Source: Entrophospora sp. SA101 (taxonomy: Eukaryota > Glomeromycota > Glomeromycetes > Entrophosporales > Entrophosporaceae). From it: a DNA stretch of 28,504 nt. How positions within the stretch are numbered: the stretch's first letter is position 1; the number at the start of each line of letters is the position of its first letter. The stretch covers positions 1,532-30,035 of the forward strand of contig CAUDNR010001158.1 of NCBI GenBank assembly GCA_958430865.1, read 5' to 3'. The position numbers were made by a program, and so were the translations under genes. This document shows, piece by piece, positions 1 to 9,495 of the stretch. The notes beneath the pieces were generated by a model. That model saw nothing but the letters and a program-made list of their open reading frames with translations. It was not told where the DNA came from and searched no databases.

Positions 1-405
1 TTTTTCTTCGATTTTACATATAAAATTATGCACAAAGATCATTAATTTTATATATGAGTGACACTTGACCCCCTGTAGATCTGCGACTGATAAACTGTTT
101 GAAGAAAGTATTTGTAACAGTAGGAATCGTGACAAGGATCTTTGGCCATGAAAATTTAGAAGTTACTTTTCCAACTGCTGACAGCATCAGCAAAGTGGTG
201 GTCCAAAAAGAAACAAGCTACTTCTGAAATCGATCAAAAAGAGAGCCTCTAGGAAACAGTTTCTGCTTCACACTCACGATCCATAAAACACAAGGGTTGA
301 CACTACCTAATGTAACCGTTTCTGTAGATGAAAACATGTTTGCTGAAGGGCAGGTTTACGTTGCATTGACCAGAGCCAAGTCTTTGGACAAGCTATGGTG
401 CGTCT
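1..405 (+). pseudogene. PIF1-like DNA helicase, C-terminal remnant (5' end outside window)
   Basis: Reading frame 3 (codons starting at positions divisible by 3) gives a helicase C-terminus. The stretch at 273-350 reads TLTIHKTQGLTLPNV and 348-398 reads EGQVYVALTRAKSLDKLW, matching the IHKxQGxTL and GQxYVALSRA motifs (V and VI) of PIF1-type SF1B helicases, including those of Helitron transposons. Upstream, at about 111-155, FVTVGIVTRIFGHEN fits the NGTxGxV region. An in-frame TGA at 225-227 breaks the frame. The final residues before the TAG at 405-407 are encoded by the inverted repeat of the transposon that begins at about 396, so the natural C-terminus has been displaced to about 3058. Whether this was a host PIF1 paralogue or a Helitron RepHel cannot be told without the 5' part. 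The helicase identity is firm; the pseudogene status follows from the stop and the insertion. Confidence 0.8.
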
Positions 406-421
406 AGTCTAGTCCCAGCAA
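397..421 (+). repeat. left terminal inverted repeat of the DDE transposon
   Basis: It starts GGTGCGTCTA, then has an additional GTCTA relative to the right end, then GTCCCAGCAA. It pairs with 3035-3054. The TAG at 405-407 inside it truncates the interrupted helicase frame. Confidence 0.85.
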
Positions 422-519
422 TTGACATAATAAGTGGCCAAATTTGAAAATTATATATGAACACATGTGTAACATTGTTAGATCCACAAATCACAATATT
501 TTTTTATTACAGAAGTTTT

Positions 520-2690
520 TTACAGTTTTTTACTCGAAAAATTTTCATTATTAAAAATATTGTGGGTTACTTTTCTATGAGATTTATATTGCTTAATTGC
601 AAATTTTACTTGCTCACCTGTAAGCCCATTCCTATAAGCATCCATGTAATGAAAAGGATGTCTAACATATTTCCTAATATGCTCCAATGATACAGAATCT
701 AATGCTTTCAGAACCACCTTTTTCAATCCATTCCAAGAATAATAATCACAATTTTTTCTTGCATATTGTTTGGCTTCTCCACAATATCTTGAATTAATGG
801 TTTTTGAGCTAGAAAATCAGGCTGGGCTTCCGGAATATGACAAGTACAACAATCATTATTATTATTTCCATTTGAATCATTACCACAAAATGCTCATAAC
901 CCATCTCTCCATAAATTTCTCTCTTGGAAAACAATACGCATACCTTTTGGTTGACCATCTGGAAACACCATTTTTTGAACTTGATTATTAAATACAGTAT
1001 CTCTCAATTTATGTTGCTTACCTCCAGGATTTAAATTCATATGTTTTGCAATCAATGCATCATCAGCAAATGCACCATGAGAAGTTGAGTTGTCAAAAGC
1101 AAATATTCCAACACAACCTGGATGCATTGCTTCAAAAATTGGTACAGCTTTTTGGATTATCTTTTTATAAAAGTAAAAATTCATTAGTAAAAAATTCAAT
1201 GATATTAATATTAATAACACAATATTTCACCTGTTCAGCTAATTTTTGAATATTCCAATATCCTTCATGCTGTTTTCCAATTGACAAAAAAACACAAGCT
1301 TCAGTTGGAAACTTTTCATCATTAATTCTTTCCTTAACTTCTGGTGAAAGTTTTAACAGTCCAATTGACTCACAAAGAAAATCACTATCATGATATCCAT
1401 GTCCTTCTCCTTTTTTCAATAAAGGTTGCTGATTAGAAGGACCCCAGCCAGATTTTGCACCATCATTGGAATGAAAAGTAGACTCATCATGGGTTACAAA
1501 AATATGAATTTTTTCACCTTCATTGAGATCTGGAAGTATGCAAATTTCAAGATTATTTCCTATATATTTTGGCATTAACCTTTCATATCTAAAAAATAAT
1601 AATTAATTAATTGATTGATTTTAGTTTAATAATATTTTGCATAATAATAATTCATAAATACTCTTTCATTATTTCTAAGAACTTTTTACAATATTCAATG
1701 ACATCTTCACGCTCATGTCCATCATAATAGACATCTTTGCTATAAGTTTTGAAGTAAAATCCCATTTTATGCAGCCATTGGCATGCAGTTTCATGGCTAA
1801 TGAATGAAATATTGAATAAATAAATATTGATTGCAGTTCAAATTAATTTATATATATTTAATGAGAATTCACCTTATGTTTGTTTCTTTTTCAACCCCAA
1901 CACATGGAAAAATAACAGATGAAAGGTGATTAATAAAATCATTAATATTAAATTTAAATTTTTTTTCATTTAAAAATTCGATTATTCTTAATTTAATGTC
2001 TTCATCATCTAGTAAATTTGATGTTTTTCTATGCAAACCACAATTGGAAAATGGAATAGAATCTCCTTCTTTAACAATTTGTGCCCATTCTCAAATACAG
2101 CAAGCAAAGTATTTACCTCTATCTAATTGATTTGCAATAGATATACTTGATTCTAACTTTTTTTTACCTAATTTAATTAATTTTAAATATTGAAGCACAG
2201 CTGTAAGTTGTAATTTATATCCATTACTAAAATCATTATTTTTAAGCTGCTTCTCTAAGTCACTAATTGCAACTTCTGTCATTTCTTTATCATTATTTTC
2301 AATGAGTTCCTCAGAACTTTCATTTCCACTACTAACATCTGCTTCACTTTTTTCAAAAAATGCAGTTATTAATTGACCATTTTTTTCAGCATTTTTCTTA
2401 GCCTCACTTTGTTTCTGGCGATAAGTTCTGGAAGAGTTATCTATATATCACAAAGGTCTTGATGATGAGGTGTAATTTTTCATGGATTCATTGAGGATAA
2501 CAATATATTTTACAGAATTTTCATCTAATTCTCTATCTATTCCTTCTTCAAACCAACTTTCCTCAGATTCTTCATGTGAAAATTGTTCTAAATTAATTTC
2601 TAATTGATTTTCATTACCAGATGTGCTATTATTTTTTTTGTCTAAAGCAAATCTATTTAAATGTGCTTTTTGCTTTGTAAATTTAGGCAT
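520..2690 (-). pseudogene. DDE superfamily transposase, disrupted
   Basis: The start is ATG at 2690 (MPKFTKQKAHLNRF). The frame runs through an acidic N-terminus, then ISHETACQWLHKMGF, then IFVTHDESTFHSNDG (first catalytic Asp, codon 1486-1488), then IFAFDNSTSHGAF (second Asp, codon 1092-1094), ending with LTGEQVKFAIKQYKSHRK. These motifs belong to a fungal DDE endonuclease family common in transposons. Three GT-AG introns join the frame cleanly: 1797-1872 (76 nt), 1589-1661 (73 nt) and 1161-1230 (70 nt). Lesions are in-frame TGA stops at 2448-2450, 2091-2093 and 894-896, and a deletion with frame change near 776-786. There, text matching the segment before the third acidic residue runs straight into GEAKQYARKNCDY. 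The block that normally contains the catalytic Glu (CELNxIE region) is missing. The copy cannot encode an active enzyme. Confidence 0.85.
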
Positions 2691-3034
2691 GATTAATTGG
2701 TAAATTTCAAAAAAGAATTAGATTTTTTGAACAAAAAAAACGCGTTAAAAAATTGAATTGATATTCCATCACGTGATGTGTATAACATGGAATTAAAGTT
2801 AATTCCAGCCAAATTTAGCAATTTTGGTAAGATTTATGGTGGACAAATTGAGGTCAAACATAGAATAATGATAATTTTTAAAGCTCATAGCTCCATCTAG
2901 AATGAGATTTTAAAAAAAAACTCTTCATTTTTTTGTTAATTCAAGCTTCAAACTAACTGTTTATGAAGAGCTTTTTGATTTATTTTATCTGCTGACATAC
3001 TAGATAGAATTAGAAATTTTCATGTATATAAAAG

Positions 3035-3054
3035 TTGCCGGGATTAGACGCACC
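3035..3054 (-). repeat. right terminal inverted repeat of the DDE transposon
   Basis: Its reverse complement is GGTGCGTCTAATCCCGGCAA, matching the left end at 397-421. It is followed by T and then TA (3056-3057). Confidence 0.85.
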
Positions 3055-3055
3055 T

Positions 3056-4445
3056 TATATAAAAATAATTAATATAATGAAATCACATGATTTTCATATG
3101 AACTGACAATTCTCGTTATATTGTCATGTGACATATATATATCAAAAGGAATTTTCATACTATTTGATGAATTAGGAATTGAAAAATTATCAGTACATGA
3201 AAGTTTTTTTTATTAATAGATATTTATTTTTCAACATAATTATAATTAATATTCATATAATGATTGCACAGCTATTTACAAGACCTTTTTTTACACCAAA
3301 AAAAAGACAAAATTACAAAATTCAGTTCTGTTATAATTTAATTTAACTATATACTTTCAAAAAAAGACATCAGAAGAAGCTTTAATAGTAAAGAAAGAAG
3401 GAATCGAAAATGACGATGGCGGTGACGATGATGATAATCATATATTCAAAGATTTATCAATTAAATCTGTTCCATTAAGGATTAATAATTTAAATTTTTT
3501 TATTTATTATTAAGGCTCCGAATGAATCGACGAATACGAATACGAATCACCTGATTTTTGGTTTTAATCATGATTTAAACTAATCTGATGAAAATTACAG
3601 AATAGGCAGCGAATAGGTGCTAGTACTATTACTGTATACACACGAAATATTAATATTGATATAGAAACTTTCCCGTACCTAAATATAAATAGGGAAATGG
3701 TACGGAGTAGGTGTTTTCCGTATTAAAATATATTTTTCCTTATCATGTACGGCAGGGACCTGGATGATAGAAAAATACCATAACATGAAAAGGCTTAGAA
3801 ACCATACCAATTTTACATAGTAGTATTGTTCTTTAAAGTTACTACTATTATTATTGCTATATAAAAAGGTTGTTTTTGGCTACGATTTTACGTTAGTTTA
3901 TTATAAATAAAATGAAAGAGGATAAAAATCCTATTTATTTCATAGCTAATCAACAAACCCTTTTGAGCAGTTTCGGAAAGACCCTACATTAAGCCTAAAC
4001 CTAAGCCTTTACTGGATTTAGGACACAGCGTCACTAATGGCAAACAATATATTAGTTGTGATGAAGACCTGAAAATGCAAAAATAGTTTCTTAGGCTACT
4101 AATATTATTAGTGGATCTATTAACACTAATATAAGAACGATTCATATTTTTTATGTAATCTAAGTGACATCTCTTTCCTTGTTTTATTTCTCTGGTCAAG
4201 GTCATAAAATCTTTTGCATACTTATTTATCTAGTCGAAAACTTCTTTAAAGTAAAATTTGCCAAGTTTTTGTGTTGTTATTGATTGGCATCAATTTAACT
4301 ATAAAATAAATATATAATTAATGAATAAAATAAAAATCACCATCAATCCTTTTCCTTTATTATAAATAAATAATAAACGATCTTTTAAGTAATAATTAAT
4401 GAATAGTAATTTCCAATTAATTAATAACAAAATTTTTATTCACCT
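3056..4445. other. AT-rich region without a convincing gene
   Basis: It begins with the displaced continuation of the helicase locus. A 28-codon ORF at 3260-3346 (MIAQLFTRPFFTPKKRQNYK) and an open acidic stretch at 3337-3513 (EGIENDDGGDDDDNHIFKD) lie close together and may be a decayed small gene. A TATA-like TATATAAAAAGG at about 3858 precedes a 26-codon ORF at 3912-3992. Bases 3541-3560 repeat GAATAC. Nothing was assigned. Confidence 0.4.
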
Positions 4446-5892
4446 TCAACATTTAAGAATATCAAGATCATTTAATGAAATATCTAAGTTTTTATATTTA
4501 GCAATATCTTCATCTAATATTCTACTTATATGATATGCATCTGGATGTGATCTGTGTACTCGTTGTGAATCACCACTGCTGCTGCCGCTGTTGCTGTCAT
4601 CGTAATTATTAGAATCAATTTCATGTTTTTTAATTTTAGAAAATTTGAATAATCTCCTAATCAAACTATTATTTTTCAACTTTTATTATTAAGAATCATT
4701 TCCTTTAGTCACTTTTAGCAAAGTCGCGAAGTTTTCCAATAGTTGGTCTTTTTGATAAATCCACATCCCAACACTTTTGCATTGTTTGTGAATAATTATC
4801 ACGCATTCCAGGTAATATTGGTGGTCGTAAGCCCTTTACATACATCAAGAATTAAAAAAATGATTATGAGCTCTATTGTTAAATGGTGAATGGCCTGCAA
4901 ATATTTCCTACATAAGCATCCCAATACTGTAAATGTCTGTTTATTTTGTGATTTTTGCATTATTTGTGCCTCTAAATAGCTCAGGTGCAGCATATGACAC
5001 AATTCCATATATTTTATTTGATGATTTTTCATCAACTGGTCCACATAACCCCAAATCTGTAATATAACGAGTACCTCCTTGCAATAATATATTACCACTA
5101 TGTACATCACAATGAATTAAATCTTTTTTGTGTATATCATATAATAATTCACATAAATTATCAAAGATTGTAATTCTGTCTTTTAATGTTAAATTTAAAT
5201 GATTTTTTTGCAAATAATCTCTTAAATTTCCTTCTGAACAATAATCAATAACCATTGCATAATTTCCATTATTTGAGAATTTAGTTATACCATAGCAAGG
5301 AACAATCAATGGTGATTTAATTTTAGAATAATTTATTGTCTGTAATTAAATATAAAATCAATTATTATTATAATACAGTATTGTCTATTTTGTTTTAAAT
5401 GACAACTACCAACCTCATCAAAAAAGCCTTTTCCTGGATTACTTGAATTATTTAAATCTTTTAATATTATTATTTTATGCTTCTAATAACTAAATTCCTT
5501 TTTATTTTCATTCTAATCAATAATAGTCCCACTTGTCCATGTAGTAGTATAAATTGAACTAAATTCACCTTCTGTCAACCTTTCTATTTCTTCAAATTGT
5601 TCAAAAGGTATCCACTCCAAAATATGGTTTGGCAAAGATGATTTCATTTGACATTGTCAAATAAAATTATCAACTATGTTATTGCCAGATATCCAAGACA
5701 CTGTAATTGTAAGCTAATACAACATTCACAGAATCTGTCAGAGTATCTTGTTGATATACTGCATTGCTTAATTCAAAATTGTAAATAAATTCTTCTTTAC
5801 TATTTTTTCAGAAAGCTCCTTGTTTTTTTTTTATTAATAAAAAAAAATAATCTGTTTTCTATACCAGAATCGACTATTGCATTATTGTCCAT
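4446..5892 (-). pseudogene. protein kinase (tyrosine-kinase-like, Glomeromycotina type), disrupted
   Basis: From about 5698 down, the minus strand reads SWISGNNIVDNFI, then HILEWIPFEQFEEIERLTEGEFSSIYTTTW split over two segments (glycine-rich loop), ILKDLNNS (beta-3 Lys), LIHCDVHSGNILL (catalytic HxDxHxxN loop), ITDLGLCGP (DFG equivalent, here DLG), YAAPELF (APE) and KCWDVDLSKRP. This order and the LEWIPFxQFExI lead-in are typical of kinases hugely expanded in Rhizophagus-type fungi. An intron of 74 nt (5340-5413, GT-AG) joins FFDE to TINYSKIKSPLIVPCYGI. Lesions include stops in the glycine-loop/beta-3 region (after GTIID and after EFSY), TAA at 4938-4940 before TDIYSIG, TAG where Trp is expected after GMLM, and frameshifts near 4853 and 4830. 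The tail to 4446 ends SHPDAYHISRILDEDIAKYKN, a known type of C-terminal extension. The N-terminal part (5892-5700, MDNNAIVDSGIENR) is frame-shifted and uncertain. Confidence 0.75.
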
Positions 5893-5901
5893 TTCATTAT
5901 A

Positions 5902-6420
5902 AATTTTAAATATATTAAATATTTTTAGAGGTTGGAATCGTCCAAAAAAATCCTTAGTTGACTAAAATTTTTTTTAATAATATATATTTTTTTTTTAATT
6001 TACAAATTACGAATTCATTTCCATTTGAATCTTCACTTTTTTTAAATTACTTCTACACAAAACCATGTGTTATGATTCGTTTTTTAAAGGTCTTCTGGGA
6101 CCACCGCTTAAATCATTGGAACTTGAAGCCAATGAACTATTGTACCTTGTATCGGAAGTGTTTATTTGTTCACGTGTAAAATTATCATCAACAATACCAC
6201 CACAATTATCGTCATCATCATATTGATGGTATTGATACTCTTCCGCATAGAAATTTTCCATTTTGAACGATAAAACACAAAAATCGTAATTGGTCAGGCA
6301 ATAATAATATTAGCATAATATCATTATTAGTATTAGTAGTATTAGTAGTCGACTATTAGTTGTTCAAAAAAAAAGTTTAGTCGATTCCAACCTCTAAATA
6401 TTTTTATAAAATTTAAAGTT
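5902..6420. mobile_element. short inverted-repeat element (MITE-like), family unknown
   Basis: The 15-base core TAGAGGTTGGAATCG (5926-5940) recurs inverted at 6382-6396. AT-rich outer flanks are also similar (AAATTTTA...AAATATTT on both sides). The inner sides share imperfect CTAAA/TTTTT tracts. The interior holds a small acidic ORF on the minus strand (6070-6261). No target duplication could be fixed, so the limits are approximate and the call rests on the inverted arms alone. Confidence 0.5.
6070..6261 (-). CDS. small acidic hypothetical protein (63 aa) inside an inverted-repeat element
   Basis: An ATG at 6261 opens a 63-codon frame beginning MENFYAEEYQYHQYDDDDN and ending RRPLKNES. The Asp/Tyr/Glu-rich N-terminus and balanced Ser/Asn content look like a real first exon rather than random AT-rich translation. 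No domain is recognised and there is no membrane segment. It lies between the inverted arms at 5926-5940 and 6382-6396, upstream of and on the same strand as the broken kinase. It could be the first exon of that kinase gene, a captured host exon, or chance. Confidence 0.3.
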   Translation of the reverse strand: MENFYAEEYQYHQYDDDDNCGGIVDDNFTREQINTSDTRYNSSLASSSNDLSGGPRRPLKNES

Positions 6421-6916
6421 TAGCCTGAAACAATAAAAATTTTCAATGGGGGGGGGGCTAAATACTAATTCGATAATAATTTTCTTGGCTTAGTATTAGC
6501 CAAATACTCATTTAGGCTACGCAACCAACCTTGATGTAAAAGTTGCTTTACAATATTTAAACTCGGACACTAAAGACAATTCGATTGTGTTTAGATTTTT
6601 TTCATTTTATGAAATGCAGTTTTGTTGTAAATAAATATTAATTGATTTTAATTCATAAAAAGAAAATTTTTTTTTTGTAAACCTGTTGCATTTTATTTCG
6701 AAAATAATTTTTTTTTAATTAGCATTAGTTTCATATAATATATAATAATAAACAAGCTTCTATTCAAATCTAATATTAAATTCATTTAATTAATAAAAAA
6801 ATTTTTTTTTGTTATACGGGGCTGTTTCAGTAAAAGCCAAGATTACCCCCACATGCAATTCATTACAAAGATTAGTTTCAACTTAGGAACCACGCCGAGA
6901 AAGCTTGATTTTATAA
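6421..6916. other. AT-rich intergenic sequence with a G10 run
   Basis: A run of ten G (6448-6457) is striking in this base composition. It is followed by GGCTAAATACTAA, which recurs inverted (TTAGTATTAGCC) about 35 bases on and could form a hairpin. No coding sequence was seen. Confidence 0.4.
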
Positions 6917-7052
6917 TACATATGTAAACTCGATAAGTCGGCCAAAATTTTCACCCCATTTTCTTAATATTTAAGTAATTTAATTCGATAAGTCGGTTTA
7001 CTCGATAAGTCGGTCATATGAGCATGACCGACTTATCGAGTTTACATATGTA
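6917..7052. mobile_element. 136-bp foldback element with internal iterated ends (pogo/Fot1-like MITE?)
   Basis: Perfect 25-bp inverted arms occupy 6917-6941 and 7028-7052, starting TACATATGTAAACTCGATAA. The CTCGATAAGTCGG core is also present twice in the interior (6984-6996 and 7000-7013), giving four copies in 136 bp. The outer edges are TA, which fits a TA-targeting transposon. No coding capacity. The family assignment is a guess from the CTCGATAA-type terminus. Confidence 0.65.
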
Positions 7053-7631
7053 ATGATTATATACTATATTAGTTCCATTTTTTACTAAAAAGGCCCCTTT
7101 TTTATTGTCCAGACCAAAATATTATTTTGTATCAAGTGCGTTTTTCTAATGCATTCCGTATGTACCTATTCAATACCTATACTATACATAATTCTTTAGA
7201 TTTGTTGAGATAAGGGTTGACTGTATTTGCCTTTATTCTAGTTATAATTTAAAGTATAATCATCAGGAAATTTAAGGATTCCTTAAATTTCATGGATTCT
7301 TTATTATAAAATTTACAAAGATCCTCAAGGAATATTTAACTAAAATCAATATAAATAAAAAAAAAATAACAGGTATTTAATTAAATAAATTAAAAAAGAA
7401 GTTTATTTGCAAAGAATTCATTTTTAAAATCAAATCTCTCTATCATATGTACCATTCCTGCAATAGAATTGAATGAAATTACATCATAATGATTTACTAA
7501 TTTCATGAGGGCATCCATATTTTAGAGGATGTTTTTTAGAACAATAATCATACCAACATACTAATACAACAGGTAAAACAGAATGATTAAGTGAAAATGA
7601 AATTTCAGCTAACAGAGTGGAAAATTAACTT
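7053..7631. other. AT-rich intergenic sequence
   Basis: It contains a 25-base palindrome at 7267-7291 (12-base arms GAAATTTAAGGA around one central base). The minus strand at about 7400-7530 has an open coding-like stretch (NMDALMKLVNHYDV...GMVHMIERFDF) without a recognisable domain. No gene is claimed. Confidence 0.4.
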
Positions 7632-7962
7632 TTGATAGAGGACAAAATAAACCAACTTGTATTGATAAGTCCTTCAAAAATTATACTAGATATGTTTGAT
7701 GGTATTCTACCTGTAGATTTAATGGAGAAATTTAAAGCAAAAATTGAAAATTCATCTAATGAAATTATACCTATTCAGAAGAAGCAATGCTTCGAGTCTC
7801 CAACTCAACTAGATTTCACAAATTATTGACAAACTATTCCAGAAATATCTATTGAGGATGAGGAGATGTTGGGAGAACCTATGGAAATAGACTTTGCTAT
7901 GTTATGCTTCCCCATTATCTGTTTTTTTTTGAAGTTGCGCATTTTCTTTTAATTAATGAATA
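7632..7962 (+). pseudogene. unassigned coding remnant
   Basis: The frame has no ATG at its start. It reads through SPSKIILDMFDGILPVDLME and NEIIPIQKKQCFESPTQLDF to a TGA at 7827-7829, then continues in the same frame as QTIPEISIEDEEMLGEPMEI. The mix of charged, Pro and hydrophobic residues on both sides of the stop looks protein-like. Because the frame stays open after the stop, a former gene with a nonsense change is more likely than chance. No family is recognised. Confidence 0.35.
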
Positions 7963-8462
7963 GATGAATGAAAGAGTGAGCGAAATATAAACCAATATTT
8001 CTCAAAGATACATATGCTGTTTGTTCATAATTCAGCTGTTATTAATTATACTGTCTTTCGGTATACTCTCTTTTGATCAGCTCCTATCTTTTAATGATAC
8101 TATATATACAGTTCAAGATGTAGTTTCAAAAAAATATTGGTCGTGTGACGTTCCTGCAGATCAATAGGGAAGTTTTAACATTAACCAAAAAAATTTTCTT
8201 AGCATTAATCTTAATAATAAAATAATTTCCTTCGTAGTCCTTTTATACAGTGATGATAATAAATAGGAATAATTGACATTTTCTTAAGTTATAGTACTAG
8301 TAGCTATAGTAGTAGTAATATAGATTATTAAATATAATATTGTAATTTATATTATCTTGTTAAAGGGAATAAGTCTTATTTTACAAATAGCTAAAATCTC
8401 TTGACAATAATATTAATACTAATATAGAATTTGTTGTATCAAACTGAGTATTAATATTTTAT
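7963..8462. other. AT-rich intergenic sequence
   Basis: No coding, RNA or structured repeat signal was seen on either strand. Confidence 0.4.
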
Positions 8463-8735
8463 AAAACGAATACAACCGAATAAAATGAATAAAATGAATA
8501 AAACGAATAAAACGAATAAAACGAATAAAAATGAGTAAACCGAATAAAACCAATAAAACCGAATAAAACCGAATAAAACCGAATAAAACTGAATAAAACG
8601 AATAGACCAAATACACCGAGCAAAACGAATAAAAACGAATAAAACGAATAAAACGAATAAAACTGAATAAACTGAATAAAAACGAATAAAACGAATAAAA
8701 TAGACAATTCAAATAGACTAAACGAATAATTCAAA
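8463..8735. repeat. GAATAAAAC minisatellite
   Basis: About 270 bases are built from variants of a 9-11 base unit (GAATAAAACC, GAATAAAACT, GAATAAAAAC, GAATAAAAT). The open frames across it on the minus strand (Phe/Tyr/Ser repeats) are by-products of the repeat, not genes. Confidence 0.9.
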
Positions 8736-9394
8736 TAAAGAATTTGTATTAATATTAATATTAAAAATGTGCAACTGGAAAATGAAAACTCTTAGACCTA
8801 CCTCGGTTACACGACAAGGTTTTTTTAAGATAAGATTTCCTTATTTTCTACCAATCATGGGTTTCTGGGTGGTGTGGTAAGAGTATTCCTGGAAAATGGC
8901 CTATTCTAAAATTTTATCAGAATGCCTGGAATTTTATAATAGGATTTTGCTCCCTGGTCTTCATCGCCTTGTTTGATGCTAATACCCTTGTTGTGTAATT
9001 AATCAAATATATTTAGTCATATACATTCATTTATCAGTGAAATTGGATTAGTCAATTCTTTAGACGCAAAAAGAATAATTTTATTATTTGTATTTCAAAT
9101 TTCAAGTATGCTTTAAGGATATATAAGGTAAATTACAAAATCAAGAAAATAAGTATGTTTTAAGAATTATTAAAATTCAGAGGTATATTTTAAGTGTATA
9201 ATTAGGATATCTACATTCCTATTACTGTAAAAAATAAGAATGTTTAATTGTAAAATAAGTATATTCATATATGTTTTGCAAATATAGTGAATCATCTTTT
9301 TTGATTTAAATATGTTTTGACTTATGTTTTAAGTATGTTTTGTAAAAAATAAGTAGGAAATAATTAGGAAATAAGTATCTAAACTTTTTGTGGG
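8736..9394. other. AT-rich region with degenerate AAGTATGTTTTAAG repeats
   Basis: From about 9100 to 9370 the sequence repeatedly shows variants of AAGTATGTTTTAAG (near 9104, 9152, 9183, 9322) and AAAATAAGTA. It is probably an old, degenerate tandem array or part of a transposon's noncoding region. 8760-9000 holds no recognisable gene. Confidence 0.45.
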
Positions 9395-9495
9395 GATGGT
9401 AGAAAGTAGAAATTAATTATGGCACTTGCTATTAAAAACTTAAGTGTAACAACCCTTTATGACAGTGTCAAAATACTTTGGCTGCATGTATAATT
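9395..9495. repeat. dispersed repeat R1, copy 1
   Basis: It starts GATGGTAGAAAGTAGAAATT and runs through AGTGTAACAACCCTTTATGA to GCATGTATAATTA. A second copy in the same orientation lies at 25452-25573 and has about 20 extra bases in the middle. The family is unknown. It has no coding capacity. Confidence 0.75.

Larger units (their letters stand above)
396..3055 (-). mobile_element. DDE DNA transposon, Tc1/mariner-like in its TA flanks, non-functional copy
   Basis: Terminal inverted repeats are present. The right end read inward on the minus strand is GGTGCGTCTAATCCCGGCAA (3054-3035). The left end at 397-421 is the same sequence with one extra GTCTA and two substitutions. Both ends are flanked by TA (394-395 and 3056-3057), as expected for TA target-site duplication. 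The element is about 2.66 kb and carries one minus-strand transposase pseudogene (520-2690). It sits inside the PIF1-like helicase remnant, which makes it the younger insertion. Between 2691 and 3034 lies the putative 5' flank and promoter, including the palindrome ATCACGTGAT at about 2767-2776. The boundaries could be off by one or two bases. Confidence 0.85.

Noticed and set aside
6383..6396. CGATTCCAACC as a possible tRNA T-arm
   Set aside because: The GGTTC part of the B box is absent and no acceptor, D or anticodon stems were found; the sequence is better explained as an inverted-repeat arm.
8419..8734. Two long minus-strand open frames rich in Phe/Tyr/Ser
   Set aside because: They are translations of the GAATAAAAC minisatellite; every frame shows the same repeated residues.
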